Assembly: GCF_013393365.1 (NCBI RefSeq)
Contig: NZ_AP022321.1
Coordinates: 1,212,001-1,276,000 of the forward strand
Length of the DNA stretch: 64,000 nt
DNA from: Veillonella nakazawae
GTDB lineage: Bacteria; Bacillota; Negativicutes; Veillonellales; Veillonellaceae
Direction of reading: 5' to 3'
The notes under the pieces were generated by a model. The model worked only from the letters and a program-made list of their open reading frames with translations, searched no databases and had not been told where the DNA came from. The position numbers and the translations under genes are program-made. This document shows, one piece after another, positions 8,220 through 16,833 of the stretch. Each line of letters starts with the position of its first letter. Within the stretch, counting starts at the first letter, position 1.

Positions 8220-9281
8220 TTAGAATAAGGTCTCTAATTGACTTGACATATCTGCTATAAACTCATCAAACTTACAAAGCTCTCGTAACTCTTGATGCTC
8301 TATATCATAACAACCGATTTTTTTAGACCTAGGATCCCATACAATTTGATAATCATTATACTCGCCTAGCTCTTTAGATAGTCGTAATAATTTACGACGT
8401 CCCACTTTAAATGGAACAGTATCAAGTAAAGGTAAAAACTCAACCGATATAAAATCAGAGTCTGGCAATTCAAAATAGAGTGTATCTCCCTCTAAAAACG
8501 TTACTAACCCCTTTGGTAATTTAAATGGTTTTAATTGATCCATTTTATTTTGTTTATCATGGTACTCAGCAGGCTCTAATGTTTTAAAATACCCCGCCAT
8601 TTCCATATCGCCCTTTTCAATGGCAATGCTATAAGGACGCATACCATCCTTTTCCGCAATAGTCACATCTGCACCATGTTCTACCAAATATTTACACATC
8701 TGTAAATCAACATACCGCGCTGCTACGCACAATGGTGTCGGTTTAAAGGGATATACAGAATCAGGCTTGTTGTAATTAATATCTACACCATTATGAATAA
8801 AGAAATCTAGAACCTCATAATTTTCATCTGTAATAGCATTTCTAAAAGCTTTACCGCCATACTTATGTACTGTATGGCCTAAGTCATGAATCAGTTGTAG
8901 GTTCTCATATTTCTTGCCATATAAGGCAGCTTGAAAAGCATCTACCTCCACAGAGTTCAATGCGTGAATATTAGCACCATTATCCACAATATAATCTATT
9001 ACCTTTTGATCAGCATACCGTACAGCTAATAAGAAGCTTGGATTTTCTTCATCATTTAGATCTGCTCCATGTTCAACTAACCATCGAACACTTGGTAAAC
9101 AGTTCATTACTAATGCCAATTCTAGAGGGGAATACTCACTGTACTTACCCAATTGTATAGGTTTATGAATATCCCAACCATCTGCTAATGTATTTTCTAA
9201 CGCTACAATATTTCCTTTTACGATATCTACTACTATTTCAGGTACAGATTCAAAGGTACCTAAATCCTTTAGTTCTATCAT
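8220..9281 (-). CDS. Ankyrin-repeat protein
   Basis: 353 residues from the ATG at 9281 (MIELKDLG), preceded by GGGAGAGAG; the frame extends 13 codons further without a ribosome site. About six ankyrin units fill residues 35-230, for example SPLELALVMNCLPSVRWLVEHGADLN, PTPLCVAARYVDLQMCKYLVEHGADV and MRPYSIAIEKGDMEMAGYF. A distinct C-terminal 110 residues (YFELPDSDFISVEF, then GCYDIEHQELRELCKFDEFI) recalls the end of SUKH-type domains, but weakly. Ankyrin proteins are a known class in poly-immunity loci. First gene of the probable operon. Confidence 0.75.
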   Translation of the reverse strand: MIELKDLGTFESVPEIVVDIVKGNIVALENTLADGWDIHKPIQLGKYSEYSPLELALVMNCLPSVRWLVEHGADLNDEENPSFLLAVRYADQKVIDYIVDNGANIHALNSVEVDAFQAALYGKKYENLQLIHDLGHTVHKYGGKAFRNAITDENYEVLDFFIHNGVDINYNKPDSVYPFKPTPLCVAARYVDLQMCKYLVEHGADVTIAEKDGMRPYSIAIEKGDMEMAGYFKTLEPAEYHDKQNKMDQLKPFKLPKGLVTFLEGDTLYFELPDSDFISVEFLPLLDTVPFKVGRRKLLRLSKELGEYNDYQIVWDPRSKKIGCYDIEHQELRELCKFDEFIADMSSQLETLF

Positions 9282-9351
9282 GTCTCTCTCCCATAAACTA
9301 TATTTTAAAATGATTATCACTAATTACATTATATTACATTTATAAGTATGA

Positions 9352-9387
9352 GTGTATAGTAAAAGCCCTTCGTATAAGCGAAGGGCT
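9352..9387 (-). terminator. Rho-independent terminator after the Nim-like gene
   Basis: Stem AGCCCTTCG (9364-9372) and CGAAGGGCT (9379-9387) with a 6-base loop, followed on the minus strand by TTTTACTATACAC. The 17 bases at 9352-9368 are identical to 3827-3843 at the split terminator. Confidence 0.8.
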
Positions 9388-9393
9388 ATCTTA

Positions 9394-9873
9394 CTATTTT
9401 TCTTGTACTTGTTTACCACTCATATGTTCAATAGTGATTTCAAACATCTGAGTTGCTCTACCATTACGAGCAATTTGTTCATCAGCTAATGCTTCATCAG
9501 GATAATATTTCATAGCAAATTCTTTTAATCGAGCTATAGATTTTGGACCGGCCTCTAATAAACGGCATCTCCCAAATACAACAGCACTTTGTACATATGG
9601 GGCCCATGGTTCAGATTCATCAATACGCTCATCACCATATACTGTAAAACATACCTTATCTGAAGCTTTTAATGCATCTACTTTATGACCAGCTTTGGCT
9701 CCATGAAAATAAATTTTCTGTGTTTCATTATCATAAAAATAATTGATAGGAATAGCATAGGGGTATCCATTATCTCCATTCATGGCCAAACTACCACGAC
9801 GATTAGAGGTTAATAATGCTTCTGTAGCAGCGCGATCTATTTCATTTATCTTTTTACGAATTGGTTTAAACAT
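9394..9873 (-). CDS. Pyridoxamine 5'-phosphate oxidase-like flavoprotein (NimA family)
   Basis: A 159-residue split-barrel FMN-binding protein. Family features are an N-terminal helix (DRAATEALLTSNRRGSLAM), GYPYAIPINYFYDNETQKIYFHGAKAGHKVDAL around residues 35-63, and KVCFTVYGD. NimA-type proteins reduce 5-nitroimidazoles, but most family members are flavin reductases of unknown substrate, so resistance should not be assumed. It has its own terminator at 9352-9387. Confidence 0.8.
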   Translation of the reverse strand: MFKPIRKKINEIDRAATEALLTSNRRGSLAMNGDNGYPYAIPINYFYDNETQKIYFHGAKAGHKVDALKASDKVCFTVYGDERIDESEPWAPYVQSAVVFGRCRLLEAGPKSIARLKEFAMKYYPDEALADEQIARNGRATQMFEITIEHMSGKQVQEK

Positions 9874-9888
9874 AATATGTCTCCTACT

Positions 9889-10066
9889 TTATTTACTAAT
9901 CCTATTTACAAGATACATAAAAGTGCCACTATTAGTATCATCAACTTTAGAGTATTCTTTCCAATACACCCGGATTTTCCATACCTTTTTGGTACCTAAA
10001 CTGGTATTAATCTCCGATAATAATTTATAATCTATCAATTTAAAATAGCTATTTGCTTCTTATTAT
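9889..10066 (-). pseudogene. Possible coding relic with no start codon
   Basis: A frame opens after a TAA near 10066, overlaps the end of the CoiA-like gene in another frame, and reads IDYKLLSEINTSLGTKK, then VWKIRVYWKEYSKVDD and TFMYLVNRISK before a stop at 9889. The composition (aromatic and charged, few rare residues) looks like real protein, but there is no usable start. It may be the 3' end of a lost gene. I could not assign a family. Confidence 0.3.
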
Positions 10067-10790
10067 ATATTGTTGTTTTAAAATAATCATGTCTAAAATC
10101 TGACAACTTCCATTCTCCAGCAACTATAATAAATTTATCTTTATTTTCAAATACCATATTTCTTATTTTTCTATAAAGGTTTATATCAGGAATAGATAAT
10201 ATAAAATGATAATTGGGATTAGCTATAGGGGCTACTAAATAAATCTCATTTTTATCATTATCGTAAAAGCGACCTTTTACACAAGACTCAATTATTTTAA
10301 GGCCGAAAACACCTTTAGGATACCAGTATGCAGTTCTATCATCTAAAATCATTCTTCCAATCTTCTCATTCCCATACGAGTAATTAGGAGGAAATTGTTT
10401 ACACATAGAATATATCTGCTTAATTGTTCTTAATGTATAATTAGTATGTTCATCGCAAGAAGAGCTTTTAGAGGCACTCATTGCAGATTTTGAATTATTC
10501 TTAACTAAAAGATTTTGCATTGCATTTTCAAAAGAAAAATTTGACTGATTAAATTTATTGTCATCAAAAACAATTGAGCTATTTGCATAAGGGCAGTTAG
10601 CAATATGTTTATACGTAGATTTAGTAGCTCTAAAATGTGCTTTTCGAGAGCCATCAACAGCACATATAAATAATTTACTATTACATAGTGGATTTGGACA
10701 GTAAAAAGACTTATGCCTATCTTCTTCAAGAGCTTTACTTGCTAATATTATATGTTTTCTTTCTTTATCTCTATATGCATAATTAGCCAA
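10035..10790 (-). CDS. CoiA-like N-terminal zinc-finger protein, function unknown
   Basis: 251 residues from a TTG at 10790 with GGAGATG upstream; no ATG fits, although the frame is open a further 23 codons. The first 70 residues carry FYCPNPLC-x-S-K-L...AVDGSRKAHFRA...HIANCPY, the zinc-ribbon plus HFRH-like pattern seen at the start of competence protein CoiA and related phage/accessory proteins. The CoiA nuclease motifs are not evident in the rest. Very AT-rich and flanked by non-coding DNA and a relic, suggesting acquired DNA. Confidence 0.5.
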   Translation of the reverse strand: MANYAYRDKERKHIILASKALEEDRHKSFYCPNPLCNSKLFICAVDGSRKAHFRATKSTYKHIANCPYANSSIVFDDNKFNQSNFSFENAMQNLLVKNNSKSAMSASKSSSCDEHTNYTLRTIKQIYSMCKQFPPNYSYGNEKIGRMILDDRTAYWYPKGVFGLKIIESCVKGRFYDNDKNEIYLVAPIANPNYHFILSIPDINLYRKIRNMVFENKDKFIIVAGEWKLSDFRHDYFKTTIYNKKQIAILN

Positions 10791-11050
10791 AGAATCATCT
10801 CCATTTATAAAGTAACCAACTCCATTATAATCTCCCTTATAAAGTATACGCTCAGTTTACTTTATCACACATAAAATGCTATAGCCCAATCTATGTTATG
10901 TCAACCAATCGTTGTTGATATTTTACCTTCTTACCTCTGAACTAATTATCCCCATTACATACTGTACTAATATTTATAACCTTATTATATAAAAAATCAG
11001 ACATTCTGAAAATTATTTACTAAATAAACCTTTGGAAATAGTCTTAATGT
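10791..11050. other. AT-rich intergenic stretch, no gene seen
   Basis: No frame of useful length, no RNA gene and no repeat recognised on either strand. It presumably holds the promoter of the CoiA-like gene, but no clear -35/-10 pair was found. Confidence 0.5.
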
Positions 11051-11095
11051 AAAAAAGGTGTAAAAGAATGCGGTTTTACTGCATCCTTTTACACC
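11051..11095 (-). terminator. Rho-independent terminator after the secreted-protein gene
   Basis: 15-base arms at 11057-11071 (GGTGTAAAAGAATGC) and 11081-11095 (GCATCCTTTTACACC) pair with one G-T step. TTTTTTAC follows on the minus strand. It lies 75 bases past the stop at 11170. Confidence 0.85.
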
Positions 11096-11169
11096 CTTTT
11101 ATTATATTAGAAGTAAGCTATAAAAGTTTTGGATTTATAAAAATGTAAAATAACATTCTTAATAAAACA

Positions 11170-11877
11170 TTATTTCTTATCAATAAAAACTGCATCACCT
11201 CTATAAAGTGAATATGAGTCATCTAAAACATACTTATTAGACGCATTTAATGGTAGGAACTGAATTACTGCCTCTCCAACCTTAACCGCATCAGACTTAA
11301 TATGAACTTCAAAAGGACTATTAGTATCAATCTTAGATAATTCAAATAATGATTGATAACCTACTGTTACCCACATACCAGGACCTTCAAATTGATCATC
11401 GCCACGTACTGTTTCTATTGGATAATATGTATTTCCATTTTGTACTATAGATATAACGACATTATTAGTATCATTATAAATCTTACTTTCCGGCATATAA
11501 AGGAAAGATCTAACCTGTAATATATTATTAGCATTTCTTGTTGAATAATTACTTGCTACACCTCTAGCATCCTCCAATGCCGTATTGGCATAAATTGCAA
11601 ATGGAGTTTGCACATATACGATACCTTGCAATTCATTTCTTGGGAAAATTCCACCATAACGCCTTTTAATAAACTTCTTCTTAGCAGTAGATATCATTTT
11701 AATATTTTTCTTTTCTACTAAAGACTGTCCATAAGATGTTGCTGCTGCAATATCTGCATTTGTTATTTGGTGTTTCTCAATAACTTGAGGATTATAAGTA
11801 CTAATATCTTCTGCAGATACTGCCATAACAGACATAGCTAAAATTGAAAATAAAATAATTTGTTTCTTAAAATTCAT
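11170..11877 (-). CDS. Secreted protein of unknown function
   Basis: 235 residues with a clear Sec signal peptide (MNFKKQ, a hydrophobic run to about residue 20, VSA-ED cleavage). The mature part has no cysteines or lipobox and is rich in beta-type segments (GIVYVQTPFAIYANTALEDAR, MWVTVGYQSLFEL, AVIQFLPLNASNKYVLDDSYSLYRGDAVFI). It looks like a periplasmic or surface protein. I do not recognise a family. Transcribed alone, with a strong terminator. Confidence 0.6.
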   Translation of the reverse strand: MNFKKQIILFSILAMSVMAVSAEDISTYNPQVIEKHQITNADIAAATSYGQSLVEKKNIKMISTAKKKFIKRRYGGIFPRNELQGIVYVQTPFAIYANTALEDARGVASNYSTRNANNILQVRSFLYMPESKIYNDTNNVVISIVQNGNTYYPIETVRGDDQFEGPGMWVTVGYQSLFELSKIDTNSPFEVHIKSDAVKVGEAVIQFLPLNASNKYVLDDSYSLYRGDAVFIDKK

Positions 11878-12023
11878 AGTCTCACCTACAAAACATATAC
11901 TTTTAAAAATCAGCTAAAAAAATTTTTAGCCAGCTATAATCTAATCAGTAGTTCGGCGTTTCCAATCACACTTAGTCTTCGTCTCATGTTCTTGGATGCC
12001 TATCACATGGGCAGTTCTAATGC

Positions 12024-13511
12024 TCACTGCGTCAATTCGCTTCTAGTGAGCAAAGCTACGGCTTCGACATGCGCTGTCATTGGGAACATGTCTACGGGTT
12101 GTACTTCTTTTAGTTCGTAGCCATAGTGCGTCAATATTTCAATGTCTCTTGCCATGGTTGCAGGGTTACAGGATACGTAGACAATACGTTTTGGTTCCAT
12201 GCCTGCTGCAGAGGTTAGTACTTCTTCTTTGCAACCAGCACGGATTGGATCGAATACTATTACATCAGGGCGTACGCCAGCTTTGTAGAGTTTTGGCATT
12301 TCTATGGCCGCATCAGCGACGATGAATTCTGTATTGTCATAACCATTGCGTTGAGCGTTTTCACGAGCATTAATAATGGCAGGTTCTACAATTTCTATGC
12401 CAATAACATGTTTTGCCTTATGTGCCAAAAAGAGGGAAATAGTTCCTGTACCACAGTACGCATCGATAACAGTTTCATCCCCTTTTAAATCTGCATAAGC
12501 TAATGCTTGGTCATACAGTACTGTAGTTTGTTCTGGATTCACTTGGAAGAAAGAATGTGGGGATAGAGTAAACTGTAGGTCCTTAATATGGTCTGTAATT
12601 GTTCCATCACCGTAGAGGATATGATTCTTAGGTCCTAAGATAACATTAGTTCGCTTACCATTTACATTATGAACGATAGTTTCTACTTGAGGAATTCGTT
12701 CTGTTAATTTTACTACCCATTTTTCTTGGTGTGGTAAGTAATCTGTAGCAGTTACAAGGATAATCATCCATCCAGATTGTCCAATGCGACCGATTACATG
12801 GCGTAGTATACCTTTGCCAGTATGTTCATCATATGGTTCAATATCAAATTCTTTAGCGATTTGGTAACACGCTTGAGCGATGATATTATTTCCTTCATTT
12901 TGAATAGGACAGTTTGTACCTTGTACGATATCGTGAGATCCCATCGCATAGAATCCCATTTGAATATCGCCTTTAGTACCGCCTACAGGCATTTGCATTT
13001 TATTGCGATATGCCCAAGGTTCTTTAGGTCCTAATGTAAGCTTAACAAGGTCTGGATTTTGATGACCAATACGTTCGATAACGTCCTTTACCTTTTGTGT
13101 TTTTAGTGAAAGCTGACCTTCATAGGTAATGTGTTGTAGTTGGCAGCCTCCACAGAATCCATAAAGATCACAACTTGCATCGATACGATTGGGAGCCATC
13201 GTAACAATTTCTAAGAGGCGCCCTGTAGCATAGGTTTTTTTAACCATATCAATAGCTACTTTCACAGTTTCTCCAGGTAAGGCAAAAGGTACAAAAACAG
13301 TAAAGTCATCTACACGACCTACCCCTTCACCGCTGCTACCAATGCCATGAATAGTTACCAATACTTCATCACCAAACTTAACAGGCGCATTTAAAATAGC
13401 CTGTTGTTTTTTAGATAATTGGCCGTTTATAGCTTGCTGTGAATTAGAGCGATTACTTCTTCTATGTTGTTTAGATTGTTTTTTACGAGATGTACGATTA
13501 GTACCGTTCAT
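12024..13511 (-). CDS. rlmD: 23S rRNA (uracil-C5)-methyltransferase, RlmD/RlmCD type
   Basis: 495 residues from the ATG at 13511, which overlaps the stop of the preceding terC gene as TAATG; a TTG at 13532 would add 7 residues. A basic tail is followed by a TRAM domain (about 35-100, GIGSSGEGVGRVDDFTVFVPFALPGE), an iron-sulfur-type cysteine set CDLYGFCGGCQLQH, the SAM site DAYCGTGTISLFLA, FDPIRAGCKEE (family DPPRAG, here with I for the second P) and the catalytic-cysteine motif VSCNPATMARD. It methylates U1939 and/or U747 of 23S rRNA using SAM. One such gene in a Firmicute may do both sites. Confidence 0.9.
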   Translation of the reverse strand: MNGTNRTSRKKQSKQHRRSNRSNSQQAINGQLSKKQQAILNAPVKFGDEVLVTIHGIGSSGEGVGRVDDFTVFVPFALPGETVKVAIDMVKKTYATGRLLEIVTMAPNRIDASCDLYGFCGGCQLQHITYEGQLSLKTQKVKDVIERIGHQNPDLVKLTLGPKEPWAYRNKMQMPVGGTKGDIQMGFYAMGSHDIVQGTNCPIQNEGNNIIAQACYQIAKEFDIEPYDEHTGKGILRHVIGRIGQSGWMIILVTATDYLPHQEKWVVKLTERIPQVETIVHNVNGKRTNVILGPKNHILYGDGTITDHIKDLQFTLSPHSFFQVNPEQTTVLYDQALAYADLKGDETVIDAYCGTGTISLFLAHKAKHVIGIEIVEPAIINARENAQRNGYDNTEFIVADAAIEMPKLYKAGVRPDVIVFDPIRAGCKEEVLTSAAGMEPKRIVYVSCNPATMARDIEILTHYGYELKEVQPVDMFPMTAHVEAVALLTRSELTQ

Positions 13512-14179
13512 TACGCGTCTCTTTTCTTCCAAATTTTAATCATACCTGTCACAATAAGAACGAAGAATACAGTGCCGAATTTAACGAGTAATTCTTCACC
13601 TTGAATATATGGCATAAGAAGTGGATCTTCCACAATCATTTCGCCTGCAACCCAGCCAAGGAGTGCACCACCAGCCCAAAGAATAGCAGGGAATTTATTA
13701 ATAATTCGAGCAAATAATGTAGAGCAAAATACGATAATTGGAACAGTAATTAACATACCTGCAATAACAAGCTCTAAATGACCTCTAGCGGCCCCTACTA
13801 CACCGATGACATTATCAATACTCATCATAGCGTCAGCTACAATAATCGTCCAAATGGCACCCATTAATGAATTCTTAGCTTCGATATGTGCATCTTCATC
13901 GCCACCTTTTAATAATTGAATGGCAATCCATACAAGTACAAGGCCACCACCTAAGTGAATAAGAGGAATTAAAGTAAGAGCCTCTACTAAAAGAGTAGCA
14001 AATACAAGGCGCATTACAATGGCACCTACTGTACCCCAAATCACGGCTTTCTTTTGTAGTTCTGGAGCTAGCTTACCTGCTGCCATACCAATTACTACAG
14101 CATTATCACCAGCCAGCAAAATATCAATTAAAATAATCTTACCAATGGTCACCCACGTGGCAACTTCTAAAAATTCCAT
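13511..14179 (-). CDS. TerC family membrane protein (paralog 1)
   Basis: 222 residues from the ATG at 14179 (GAGGT about 9 bases upstream); the ATG at 14188 is too close to that site. About seven membrane helices. TerC hallmarks are DILLAGDNAVVIGMAAGKL near the start and ADAMMSIDNVIGVVGAARGH in the middle, both with acidic residues inside helices. Related B. subtilis proteins export manganese and help metalate secreted enzymes. It follows a closely similar gene and is translationally coupled to the methyltransferase gene. Function by family only. Confidence 0.85.
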   Translation of the reverse strand: MEFLEVATWVTIGKIILIDILLAGDNAVVIGMAAGKLAPELQKKAVIWGTVGAIVMRLVFATLLVEALTLIPLIHLGGGLVLVWIAIQLLKGGDEDAHIEAKNSLMGAIWTIIVADAMMSIDNVIGVVGAARGHLELVIAGMLITVPIIVFCSTLFARIINKFPAILWAGGALLGWVAGEMIVEDPLLMPYIQGEELLVKFGTVFFVLIVTGMIKIWKKRDA

Positions 14180-14278
14180 TCCGTACATACCTCAATTCAA
14201 ACGATTAATTCAATAACTATCCCTTAACTATACCATAATTTTTCTATTTTCTCATCTATAAGAGGGCTAATAGTTTAC

Positions 14279-14315
14279 ATAAAAAAGTCTCTCCTCCTAT
14301 GACTAGGAGAAGAGA
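14279..14315 (-). terminator. Terminator between the two terC genes
   Basis: 12-base arms at 14288-14299 (TCTCTCCTCCTA) and 14304-14315 (TAGGAGAAGAGA) with one mismatch and a 4-base loop. TTTTTT follows on the minus strand. It ends the transcript of the gene at 14325, so the two paralogs are probably transcribed separately. Confidence 0.75.
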
Positions 14316-14324
14316 TATATTGTG

Positions 14325-14984
14325 TTATTTCTTAAGTTTTTTAGCTATCAAAGATGCCCCTACTACGAGGATTACTGCAGCTATTTTGATGAATAGTGCA
14401 TATGGTTCAACACTATGAACAATCAATGTATCCTCTACTGCCATGCCAGCACCTACCCATCCAAGGATACCACCGCCAGCGTATAGGATAATTGGGAAAC
14501 GTTCGATAACTTTCACAAATAAAGTACTGCCATAGATGATGATTGGTACAGTTATGAGCATACCAATGGCTACCATTGTCATATGGCCACCTGCAGCACC
14601 AACTACACCGATAACATTATCGATGCCCATGATACCATCTGCAATGACAATCGTTGTAATAGCAGCACGCAAGTTATCTTTAGCCTCGATATTATGCTCG
14701 CTTTCATCATCAGCAACGAGCTTGTAGCCGATCCATAAAAGAAGGATACCACCTACTAAACGAAGTGCAGGAATATTATTCAATGCCTCTACAAATAGGA
14801 ATGCCATAACAAGGCGTAAAATAATGGCACCTGCTGTGCCCCAGAAGATAGCTTTCTTCTGTAAATGTGCTGGCAAGTTACGAGCTGCCATGCCAATTAC
14901 AATGGCATTATCGCCAGCGAGTAAGATATCGATAACGATGATCTGAAGCATCGCCAATAAACCTTGAATAGATAAGATGTCCAA
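14325..14984 (-). CDS. TerC family membrane protein (paralog 2)
   Basis: 219 residues from a TTG at 14984, supported by AAGGAGG 6 bases upstream; no ATG is available. Same architecture as the neighbour: DILLAGDNAIVIGMAARNL, a helix pair, IADGIMGIDNVIGVVGAAGGH, and a basic C-terminus. Probably a tandem duplication that has diverged. A Mn-responsive yybP-ykoY riboswitch, common before such genes, was not recognisable in the upstream 290 bases. Confidence 0.85.
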   Translation of the reverse strand: MDILSIQGLLAMLQIIVIDILLAGDNAIVIGMAARNLPAHLQKKAIFWGTAGAIILRLVMAFLFVEALNNIPALRLVGGILLLWIGYKLVADDESEHNIEAKDNLRAAITTIVIADGIMGIDNVIGVVGAAGGHMTMVAIGMLITVPIIIYGSTLFVKVIERFPIILYAGGGILGWVGAGMAVEDTLIVHSVEPYALFIKIAAVILVVGASLIAKKLKK

Positions 14985-15274
14985 TGTATCCTCCTTAGAA
15001 TATAACTATAGTATATATATTATAATCGATATAGTTTAGTGGTGTAAAATTCAATTTACAAAATATATATTCATTTTTAGCATACTCCATTCATATTAAT
15101 ATGAGAAGCATAACACTACAAATGGAAGTTCTAGGATATAAAAAATCATTAATTATAGATTCATAATAGACTAATCAATACTATATATTTAATTCCCAAA
15201 TCTCAAGGAATTTATCTATTAAATTAGGCTACTTTATGATATCGTATAATATATCATTAATAAGGGAGGTAAGT

Positions 15275-16618
15275 ATGTATCAAACATATTCTATATTACA
15301 AAAGTTATGGTTGTTCATTAAGCTATTTACTCCTATGTGCATAACGCAATTTTCCCTTATAGGTGGTACATTTATAGCTATCTTTTTAACGGGACAATAT
15401 AGTACAATAGATTTAGCTGGGGTTGCTACGGGGTATAATTTATGGCTCCTCTTCTATATCTTTGCACAAGGAACGTTGTTAGGTATCACACCAATTATTT
15501 CTCAGCTATTGGGAGCTAAGAAAACCAATGATATTTCAACAATCTTTTATCAAGGTCTTTATATCGGTACAGGCCTAGCATGTATCATTTTAATAATTGG
15601 TCTCTTAGGTCTACGTCCTCTTCTGACAGCATTAAATCTGGAACCTGCTGCAGCTGAGGTATGTATTAGTTACCTGAAAGCATTTGCTATAGGTCTATTC
15701 CCACTACTTTGGGTTAATACATTGCGCAATACAGTCGACAGTCATGGATTAACACATTATTCTATGGCCATCGTATTTACTAGCTTTATTGTGAACGTAT
15801 TTTTGAACTACTCACTCATCTTTGGGCATTTCGGATTTCCAGAGATCGGTGGTGTCGGTGCTGGCTATGGTATAGCCGGTGCTTGTTGGACTAACTTTAT
15901 TCTCTTTAGCTTAGTATTACTATTACATCCAAAGCTAAAGGGATATCGTATCTTTAAAGACTTCAGTAAACCAAGTTTTCACTACATTCGCGAACAGCTA
16001 CATATAGGTATTCCTATTGGCTTTTCCATCTTCTTAGAAGCTAGTATTTTTAGCATTGCTGGACTCTTGATGGTTCACTTTGGATCCGCCGTCGTAGCTG
16101 CTCATCAATCTGTTATTTCCTTTACCAATGTATTCTACTGTTTACCTCTTAGTATCGCTATGGCCTCTACCATTGCAGTTGCTTATGAACTTGGGGCAGG
16201 TCGTAAACAAGAGGCTATCCAGTACTCTTATATTTCTCGCATCTTAGCCATTGTATTGGCTATCATGATTTGTACATTTACGTTTACTAATATGGACGCT
16301 ATTGCAGATCTCTTTACAAATGATGATGAAGTATACAAGCTTATCTACAGCTTCCTTGGATACGGTGTATTCTTCTCTGCTATCGATGCCATTGGAACCC
16401 CTTTACAAGGTATATTGAGAGCCTATAAAGATGTAAAAGTAGTTCTTTATATCTCCCTCATATCCTATTGGGGCGTATGCTTCCCAACCGCCTATATTCT
16501 TGCTAATAATCCTAATTACGGACCATTTGGCGTATGGATTGGATTACTCGCTAGCGTACTAGTAGCAGGTGTATTGTTCACTTGGCGTACTTGGTATATT
16601 CAGCGTCAATTAAAATAA
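15275..16618 (+). CDS. MATE family multidrug/Na+ efflux transporter
   Basis: 447 residues from the ATG at 15275, which has GGGAGG 5 bases upstream; the longer frame from 15236 has no ribosome site. Twelve hydrophobic segments form two MatE halves (about residues 10-170 and 230-400), with the family pattern QFSLIGGTFIAIFLTGQYS...LAGVATG and later AAHQSVISFTNVFYCLPLSIAMA. Divergent from the terC genes. The IS256-family element separates it from its likely terminator at 17983. Confidence 0.9.
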   Translation: MYQTYSILQKLWLFIKLFTPMCITQFSLIGGTFIAIFLTGQYSTIDLAGVATGYNLWLLFYIFAQGTLLGITPIISQLLGAKKTNDISTIFYQGLYIGTGLACIILIIGLLGLRPLLTALNLEPAAAEVCISYLKAFAIGLFPLLWVNTLRNTVDSHGLTHYSMAIVFTSFIVNVFLNYSLIFGHFGFPEIGGVGAGYGIAGACWTNFILFSLVLLLHPKLKGYRIFKDFSKPSFHYIREQLHIGIPIGFSIFLEASIFSIAGLLMVHFGSAVVAAHQSVISFTNVFYCLPLSIAMASTIAVAYELGAGRKQEAIQYSYISRILAIVLAIMICTFTFTNMDAIADLFTNDDEVYKLIYSFLGYGVFFSAIDAIGTPLQGILRAYKDVKVVLYISLISYWGVCFPTAYILANNPNYGPFGVWIGLLASVLVAGVLFTWRTWYIQRQLK

Positions 16619-16663
16619 ATAACATACGTATACAGTGGCTTATAGGACAAAAAGTGTGTGTAA

Positions 16664-16717
16664 AAACCCTTATAACACTAGATATTTACTAGTGTTATAA
16701 GGGTTTAATCTTTTTTT
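16664..16717 (+). terminator. Strong terminator inside the left end of the IS
   Basis: Perfect 18-bp stem (16664-16681 with 16689-16706) and a 7-base loop, followed on the plus strand by AATC and seven Ts. It faces transcription coming from the MATE gene and would stop it before the transposase. Confidence 0.85.
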
Positions 16718-16733
16718 GGAGAAGTTTGAGGGT

Positions 16734-16758
16734 GGACAAAAAGTGTGGGTGAAAACAT
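16734..16758 (+). repeat. Second, internal copy of the IS left-end repeat
   Basis: GGACAAAAAGTGTGGGTGAA repeats the outer end at 16645 (GGACAAAAAGTGTGTGTAAA) in the same orientation 89 bp further in, with two differences in the first 20 bases. The terminator lies between the two copies. Confidence 0.8.
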
Positions 16759-16833
16759 CAATTAACCCTTGTAATTACTGACTAAAATGAGGTTATATCT
16801 TCCTATATATAAACAAATATGGAGGAAGAGTTT

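Noticed and set aside
1720..9281. A toxin gene partnering the immunity-like proteins
   Set aside because: No large secreted protein, toxin tip, Rhs or CDI-type gene is present in the window, so none is claimed.
14985..15274. Possible Mn-sensing yybP-ykoY riboswitch before terC
   Set aside because: I looked for the conserved GGGGAGUAG-type core and paired elements on the minus strand and did not find them.
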